Assembly (NCBI GenBank): GCA_948470065.1
Contig: CAOKNO010000005.1
Coordinates: 1 to 64,000, forward strand
From: an uncultured Eubacterium sp.
GTDB taxonomy: Bacteria > Bacillota > Clostridia > Lachnospirales > Lachnospiraceae
Direction of reading: 5' to 3'
DNA: 64,000 nucleotides
Part shown: piece after piece, positions 59,912 to 64,000 of the stretch
How positions within the stretch are numbered: the first letter of the stretch is position 1
How the letters are laid out: the number at the start of each line of letters is the position of its first letter
The notes under the pieces: model-generated
The model's database searches: none
What the model was told of the DNA's origin: nothing
Seen by the model: the letters and a program-made list of their open reading frames with translations, nothing else
Translations under genes and position numbers: made by a program

Positions 59912-60577
59912 CTATTTCCTTGCGGCAAGATTACAGCTTGCGCATACAGATTGTTCTGGCATATACTGCGTCACTTTCTTTTCTGTTAATTCCAAAAGCG
60001 AAAATTTTCTAAAGAGCGAATATATCTGTTGTTCCGTAAAGAAATGTATTGTACCAAGCCCTGCAAAGTAGCCTTTATGGAATATGCATGTGTAGGGGTC
60101 TACAAACTCTGTGCTTGAATCTGCCTGTTTCAATGCATCATGTCCATCAGAAAACCAATCAACCCCGAAAAAGTATCCTCCCACAGCTAACTTCTCATAT
60201 ACTGCATCCAGCGTATTTTTCACATCAATATAAGAATTGCATGTGACAGAGCCACGGTCAACAATATAATCAAACATTTCTTCAAAAGGGATTCCCTTTG
60301 TGAAATCACCTGTCATTACTTTAACGCCCCTATCCTCAAACCGTTCGTTTAAGATTTTCGTTTGATGTTCACTACCTTCTATTCCATAGTAGGCCATCCC
60401 TAAAGATAAGAAAAAGGGGATATTTGCACCTGCCCCACATCCAAGTTCAAGTACTTTCTGTCCTTTCCCATTCCCCTTTGAATACCGATATGTCAAAGAA
60501 ATCAAGTCCGACCAAGGCCAAACACTGTTATGGCCGCCTGCTTTATAAATCTCATCCCATTCTCCAGAAAAACTCAT
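59912..60577 (-). CDS. Class I SAM-dependent methyltransferase
   Basis: This 221-residue enzyme has the SAM-binding motif VLELGCGAGANIPFFLSLG, then IEGSEHQTKIL and a motif II region FDYIVDRGSV. The ATG at 60577 overlaps the NeuB-family stop (ATGA) and has GGAGG ten bases upstream. The N-terminus (SGEWDEIYKAGGHNSVWPW) is like methyltransferases of surface-glycan loci. Its target is likely a sugar of this cluster. Confidence 0.87.
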   Translation of the reverse strand: MSFSGEWDEIYKAGGHNSVWPWSDLISLTYRYSKGNGKGQKVLELGCGAGANIPFFLSLGMAYYGIEGSEHQTKILNERFEDRGVKVMTGDFTKGIPFEEMFDYIVDRGSVTCNSYIDVKNTLDAVYEKLAVGGYFFGVDWFSDGHDALKQADSSTEFVDPYTCIFHKGYFAGLGTIHFFTEQQIYSLFRKFSLLELTEKKVTQYMPEQSVCASCNLAARK

Positions 60578-61632
60578 ACTTTTATGTCCTCCCAACTTAA
60601 CTGCCTGCCATCTTCAATATCATGCGCTGCGATCTTTCCAAGCACCTGTTCCCATTCGGCTGGCCTTATACCATTCCCTGGCCTAAGAAGCGCCAGGTTG
60701 CTGACTGAAAGAATTTCTCCTGCCTGGATATTTTTGATTGCCGTGACACTCCGGTGCGCCGCTATCCTCATATCTTGTTCCGCGTCTGTTGGCTTTAATT
60801 CCCTGTTTCCTAGCATTTGGCAGGCAATACGGATGCTGTCCGCCCATGTCTTTAATTCCTCTGGCTCTGCGGAAAACCAATGGTCTGGCCCGGGCAAGGT
60901 ATGGCTCAATGTAAAATGCTTTTCAAATACAGACGCGCCGTACGCAACCGCAAGGACTGCGGCGATATCCCCCTGTGTATGGTCTGATAAACCCAAAACA
61001 ACATCTGGAAACTTCTCCGCCATGGCAAGCAGCTTAACCACATTGACATCTTCAGGCGGCGTCGGATACTCTGACGTACAGAGCATCAGGCATATGGGGC
61101 GCCCGTCCTTTGCCCCGACTGCTTCCAATGCACTCTCCATCTCCTGTTCTGTCGCCATCCCAGAGGAAAGAATCATTGGCAAGCCAAAGGAAGCATACTC
61201 CCGAAGCAAAGGAAGGTTTACAAAATCATCCGACCCAACCTTTAATGCCTTTACCCCCAGCCCTACCAACAATTCCACATCCGTTACGCTTACGGGCGTA
61301 GATAGGAACATAATCTTCTGCGTATTGCAGAATGCTTTTATTTCCTGCCAGCCATCCCTGGTAAATTCCGTCCGTTTGAACATTTCATACTGGGACTCCG
61401 TCACTTCCTTCCCTTGGGATTTATAAGTATACATTTGATTCCGATCCCGGATAAACTCTTCTGTCCGGAAAGTCTGGAACTTTACTGCATCAACGCCTGC
61501 CTCCTTTGCAGCCGCAACCATTTCCTTTGCTAGTCCCAAATCACCGTTGTGGTTAATCCCAGCTTCCGCGATAATAAACGGTTCTTTGCCGTTTCCGATT
61601 GTATAACGGCCAATCTTAAATTCTTTTCCCAT
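60574..61632 (-). CDS. NeuB-family nonulosonic acid synthase
   Basis: This 352-residue enzyme condenses phosphoenolpyruvate with a six-carbon amino sugar to make a nine-carbon acid. The TIM barrel has IAEAGINHNGDLGLAKEMV, VDAVKFQTF, GSDDFVNLPLL and EKHFTLSHTLPGPDH. The C-terminal SAF (antifreeze-like) domain begins near residue 285 (RSVTAIKNIQAGEIL). Neighbours (PseB-like and PseF-like) suggest the pseudaminic product, but the GPDH segment is closer to sialic/legionaminic synthases, so I leave the symbol open. AGGAGG precedes the ATG. Confidence 0.9.
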   Translation of the reverse strand: MGKEFKIGRYTIGNGKEPFIIAEAGINHNGDLGLAKEMVAAAKEAGVDAVKFQTFRTEEFIRDRNQMYTYKSQGKEVTESQYEMFKRTEFTRDGWQEIKAFCNTQKIMFLSTPVSVTDVELLVGLGVKALKVGSDDFVNLPLLREYASFGLPMILSSGMATEQEMESALEAVGAKDGRPICLMLCTSEYPTPPEDVNVVKLLAMAEKFPDVVLGLSDHTQGDIAAVLAVAYGASVFEKHFTLSHTLPGPDHWFSAEPEELKTWADSIRIACQMLGNRELKPTDAEQDMRIAAHRSVTAIKNIQAGEILSVSNLALLRPGNGIRPAEWEQVLGKIAAHDIEDGRQLSWEDIKV

Positions 61633-61722
61633 TCGAAGAACCTCCTAAGGCGTCCCTACTGTTTTTTGTCTTTCAACCTGCTTTTCGAATTGCCAATAAC
61701 ATCTCACATCCAATGATAGGAA

Positions 61723-62433
61723 TCACAAGGAGAACCCTTTCGCATTCTTTCTAAGCATATATAGGTACTTTATTTCCGCTACTTCCCAGTCACTTTCATT
61801 GTCAATATCCTGGACTTCTGCTTCGGGGACAAGATAGGGAATTGTCTTATGGAATAGGATATCCTGGTTCTGGTAGAAGGCTTCCGTCCTGCACCAATAA
61901 AATTGCCCGCAGTCGTGCAGTATTTCTGGCAGATCCTGTGAACGGGAATTGATATGCACCGGATCAGCAGGTGTTAAATATTCCCCTTGCCTTACCATCC
62001 CTCTCTGTGGCGGAAAAGAGAACGGCGTCATAGACACCACATTACACGCATCAGAATGTAACAGCATATCGTAACCTTCCCTTAATTTCTCTGTTGTCAC
62101 AAAAGGCGCGGTCGGGTAAATGCAGCAAAATGCTTCAAACGTCCTGCCACGGTTGTTGTATTCATTTAAAACTTCTAACAAAACATCTGCAGTATCCGCA
62201 TAGTCATTTGAGTTTTCCTGGCTTCTCATAAATGGCACATCAGCGCCATAACTCCTGGCTATATCCGCAATTTCCATGCTATCCGTGGACACCATGACTG
62301 TTTCAAATATCCCACTAACAAGGGCGGCTTCTATGCTATATGCGATAATTGGCTTCCCGCAAAATTGCCGGATATTCTTTTTTGGTATCCGTTTTGAACC
62401 GCCGCGTGCAGTAATAATTGCAATCTTAGGCAT
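61723..62433 (-). CDS. pseF: CMP-nonulosonic acid cytidylyltransferase, PseF-like
   Basis: This 236-residue enzyme activates the nine-carbon sugar as its CMP form. It has the nucleotide motif IITARGGSKRIPKKNIRQF, SIEAALVSGIFETVMVSTD, and later CCIYPTAPF and HDCGQFYWC, which are characteristic of the pseudaminic branch. AGGAG precedes the ATG. It lies between the methylase and the synthase gene. Confidence 0.88.
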   Translation of the reverse strand: MPKIAIITARGGSKRIPKKNIRQFCGKPIIAYSIEAALVSGIFETVMVSTDSMEIADIARSYGADVPFMRSQENSNDYADTADVLLEVLNEYNNRGRTFEAFCCIYPTAPFVTTEKLREGYDMLLHSDACNVVSMTPFSFPPQRGMVRQGEYLTPADPVHINSRSQDLPEILHDCGQFYWCRTEAFYQNQDILFHKTIPYLVPEAEVQDIDNESDWEVAEIKYLYMLRKNAKGFSL

Positions 62434-62478
62434 AAAACTCCTCTTGCTTTCTGTATGTTCCGAACCACTTGTTCCCGT

Positions 62479-63123
62479 CTACCTTCCCCCATGATTTTTT
62501 TCTAACAGGAACCATGTACTATCATCTCCCGGAAAATAATTGTCCCTATGATACTGGAACCCATAATCCACGATCCTACAGTCTGGGTATTTATCCAAAA
62601 ATTCCCCGGCAAAATCGCGTTTAAACAGCTTCCCCTCATGCCCTCGGTATGGGATCTCCACAGGCGTTGGATTATAATATTCCGAAATACAGATATATTT
62701 TCTGGAAGAAGCATATAATTTCTCATATACCCTACAAAGTTCTTCTGGATTTATATGGATCAAAACCCCTGATATCAACGCCATATCATAAACGCTTACT
62801 GGATGGAACTCTAAAATGGATGTTTCAAAAACTTTCAGTTGATTTTCAAAAAATGCATCTTCCCTAAGATGTTCTGCCGCCCTATGGTTAATCTCGATCG
62901 CAGCGGCCTGGATATTAGGCGCCACTGTTTTTATTGCCTTTAGGTTGATCCCTATATTAGCGCCAAACTCAATCACACTGTCTATCTTATCCGCTTTTCC
63001 GAAAACCTTTGAAAACAAGCCAATGGCAGACGCCAGGCTTTCCTTATTACATACGTTCCTCTCTATGTAATTATCCCCAAATTCCCCGCTCCAAAATATC
63101 TCCTGTTCTGTTTTATAAACCAT
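62479..63123 (-). CDS. Pseudaminic acid biosynthesis-associated methylase
   Basis: This 214-residue class I methyltransferase has VIEFGANIGINLKAIK as the SAM motif and LISGVLIHINPEEL as motif III. The N-terminus (EQEIFWSGEFGDNYIERN) matches the family found next to pseudaminic acid genes (as I recall, TIGR03587). It sits between pseB-like and pseF-like genes, which supports the identity. The substrate is not established. Confidence 0.85.
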   Translation of the reverse strand: MVYKTEQEIFWSGEFGDNYIERNVCNKESLASAIGLFSKVFGKADKIDSVIEFGANIGINLKAIKTVAPNIQAAAIEINHRAAEHLREDAFFENQLKVFETSILEFHPVSVYDMALISGVLIHINPEELCRVYEKLYASSRKYICISEYYNPTPVEIPYRGHEGKLFKRDFAGEFLDKYPDCRIVDYGFQYHRDNYFPGDDSTWFLLEKNHGGR

Positions 63124-63164
63124 TTTTTATCACCTTATCCAATCCTTCAAATATTCCCCAGGTC

Positions 63165-63219
63165 AATCAGCATGACTGATTAGCTAAGCGCCCTAGAGGC
63201 GCATTGCCCGTGGGAATAA
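63165..63219. repeat. Partial foldable repeat at the 3' end of the pseB-like gene
   Basis: It contains the hairpin AATCAG-catga-CTGATT, then TAAGCGCCCTAGAGGCGC and ATTGCCCGTGGGAATAA. The layout is the same as the 3' part of the copy at 54545-54667. Bases 63180-63219 are translated as the last ~12 residues of the PseB-like protein. Confidence 0.65.
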
Positions 63220-64000
63220 CCAAAACCTTCTTTAGCCAACAATTCCTGTATCTGGCCAACGCTTAACCATTCTCCATTGTTTCCAGAACTATATTCAAAT
63301 CCCTCTTTTACCTTTTCCCCACCCGGCAGGATACTGCTTTCTTTCCACCAGTTGTAATGAGGATATATGATATAATGCTTCTCATATTCATAGGCCATGG
63401 CAGAATCCTCTCTCGTCACCATGATCTCATGCAATTTTTCTCCTTCCCGGATACCAACTTCCTTTTGCAGGCATCCAGGAGCCATCGCCTGTGCCAGATC
63501 CGTAACCTTAAACGATGGGATTTTAGATATAAAGGTTTCGCCCCCTCGTGCCTCCTGTAAAGCTTTAATCACTAGCTGTACCCCTTCCTCCAGGCTAATC
63601 CAGAACCGTGTCATACGGAAATCAGTGATTGGAAGGACGTCCTCTCCCTGTTCTATAATTTTCTTAAAAAAAGGGATCACAGATCCCCGGCTCCCGGCAA
63701 CGTTCCCATACCGGACAACGGAAAAACAGACGTCCTTAGCCCCAGAATATGCGTTTGCCGCAATAAACAACTTATCTGATACCAGCTTTGTCCCCCCATA
63801 CAAGTTAATTGGGTTTACCGCCTTATCGGTAGATAACGCCACCACCCGTTTTACCCCGCGGTCTAAGGCTGCGTCTACTAGGTTCATCGCCCCGTTGATA
63901 TTGGTCTTAACAGCTTCTATCGGGTTATATTCACAGGCAGGCACTTGCTTCATTGCCGCCGCATGTACCACATAATCCACGCCGTCCAATGCTCGGAACA
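63180..64000 (-). CDS. pseB: UDP-GlcNAc 4,6-dehydratase, PseB-like (5' end beyond window)
   Basis: This is the first enzyme of the pseudaminic pathway, an inverting dehydratase/epimerase. The window holds the last ~273 codons; the frame stays open to 64000 and the Rossmann start is missing. Visible are HAAAMKQVPACEYNPIEAVK, LSTDKAVNPINLYGGTKL (with the modified YxxxK site) and VRYGNVAGSRGSVIPFF. The normal C-terminal WLSVGQIQELL is followed by YSHGQCASRALS, which is encoded by a repeat element. Upstream in transcription of the methylase gene. I see no pseC, pseG or pseH in the window. Confidence 0.92.
   Translation of the reverse strand, partial: FRALDGVDYVVHAAAMKQVPACEYNPIEAVKTNINGAMNLVDAALDRGVKRVVALSTDKAVNPINLYGGTKLVSDKLFIAANAYSGAKDVCFSVVRYGNVAGSRGSVIPFFKKIIEQGEDVLPITDFRMTRFWISLEEGVQLVIKALQEARGGETFISKIPSFKVTDLAQAMAPGCLQKEVGIREGEKLHEIMVTREDSAMAYEYEKHYIIYPHYNWWKESSILPGGEKVKEGFEYSSGNNGEWLSVGQIQELLAKEGFGYSHGQCASRALS

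Noticed and set aside
60574..61632. Calling the synthase a true sialic acid (Neu5Ac) synthase
   Set aside because: Neighbouring PseB-like and PseF-like genes point to another nonulosonic acid, and no NeuA/NeuC partner is present in the window.
1..64000. CRISPR arrays, tRNA or rRNA genes
   Set aside because: I saw no regularly spaced direct repeats of CRISPR type and no cloverleaf or rRNA-like sequence on either strand.

Overview
The window looks like a chromosomal segment of an anaerobic, low-to-mid GC Clostridia, most likely a member of the Lachnospiraceae. The reasons are the gene order priA-def-fmt-yugP-rsmB/rlmN-prpC-prkC-rsgA-rpe-thiN, a MurE with a meso-DAP type motif, the ACT/PFL gene pair, a polA-coaE-ftsA-like block, and many TTG/ATG starts behind strong AGGAGG sites. 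Almost every gene lies on the minus strand. I see no rRNA, tRNA or CRISPR array.

Layout, in coordinate order. 1-3.6 kb: a scrap of serine recombinase, then a response regulator / ABC transporter / histidine kinase unit joined to a LacI-type regulator. 4.7-9.6 kb: a ClpX-like unfoldase with an acidic N-terminus and a second two-component system with an unknown exported partner. 9.7-13.3 kb: ung, hisF, hisH and an acidic membrane protein under one promoter. 13.3-21.4 kb: PFL protein, ACT protein, a metallo-beta-lactamase-fold hydrolase, a CoaE-FtsA-like fusion, and polA. 21.5-25.6 kb: a heterodimeric ABC exporter behind a leader peptide and terminator. 25.6-30.0 kb: carAB behind a 42-codon leader ORF that runs through a U-tract. 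30.0-43.8 kb: the thiN-to-murE housekeeping block, including an RsmB-RlmN fusion. 44.0-48.5 kb: a duplicated lipoprotein, then gene-poor DNA with structured repeats, decayed conjugative-element genes, a DinJ-YafQ toxin-antitoxin pair and a broken PIN toxin-antitoxin pair. 48.5-55.0 kb: a three-gene reverse transcriptase operon. 55.3-64.0 kb: a nonulosonic (pseudaminic-like) acid cluster with accessory enzymes, cut by the right edge.

The most striking system is the 48.5-55.0 kb locus. It encodes an ARM/HEAT-like protein, a winged-helix plus SWIM zinc-finger protein, and a retron-type reverse transcriptase, as an overlapping operon. Upstream of it, and on the opposite strand, is a ~200-nt sequence with 15-bp perfect end repeats, small hairpins in its first half and a long hairpin in its second half. 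This is the layout of a retron msr-msd RNA. It starts directly behind a TTGACA/TACAAT promoter, and the operon has its own divergent TTGAAA/TATAAT promoter. I read the locus as a retron, probably an anti-phage one, with a divergently transcribed non-coding RNA about 4.8 kb from its reverse transcriptase gene.

Other points that stand out are two 143-bp palindromic repeats whose stems differ by compensatory changes, a second family of short foldable repeats (one copy supplies the C-terminus of the PseB-like enzyme), two in-frame fusions of normally separate housekeeping enzymes, and two leader-ORF control regions (carAB and the ABC exporter).
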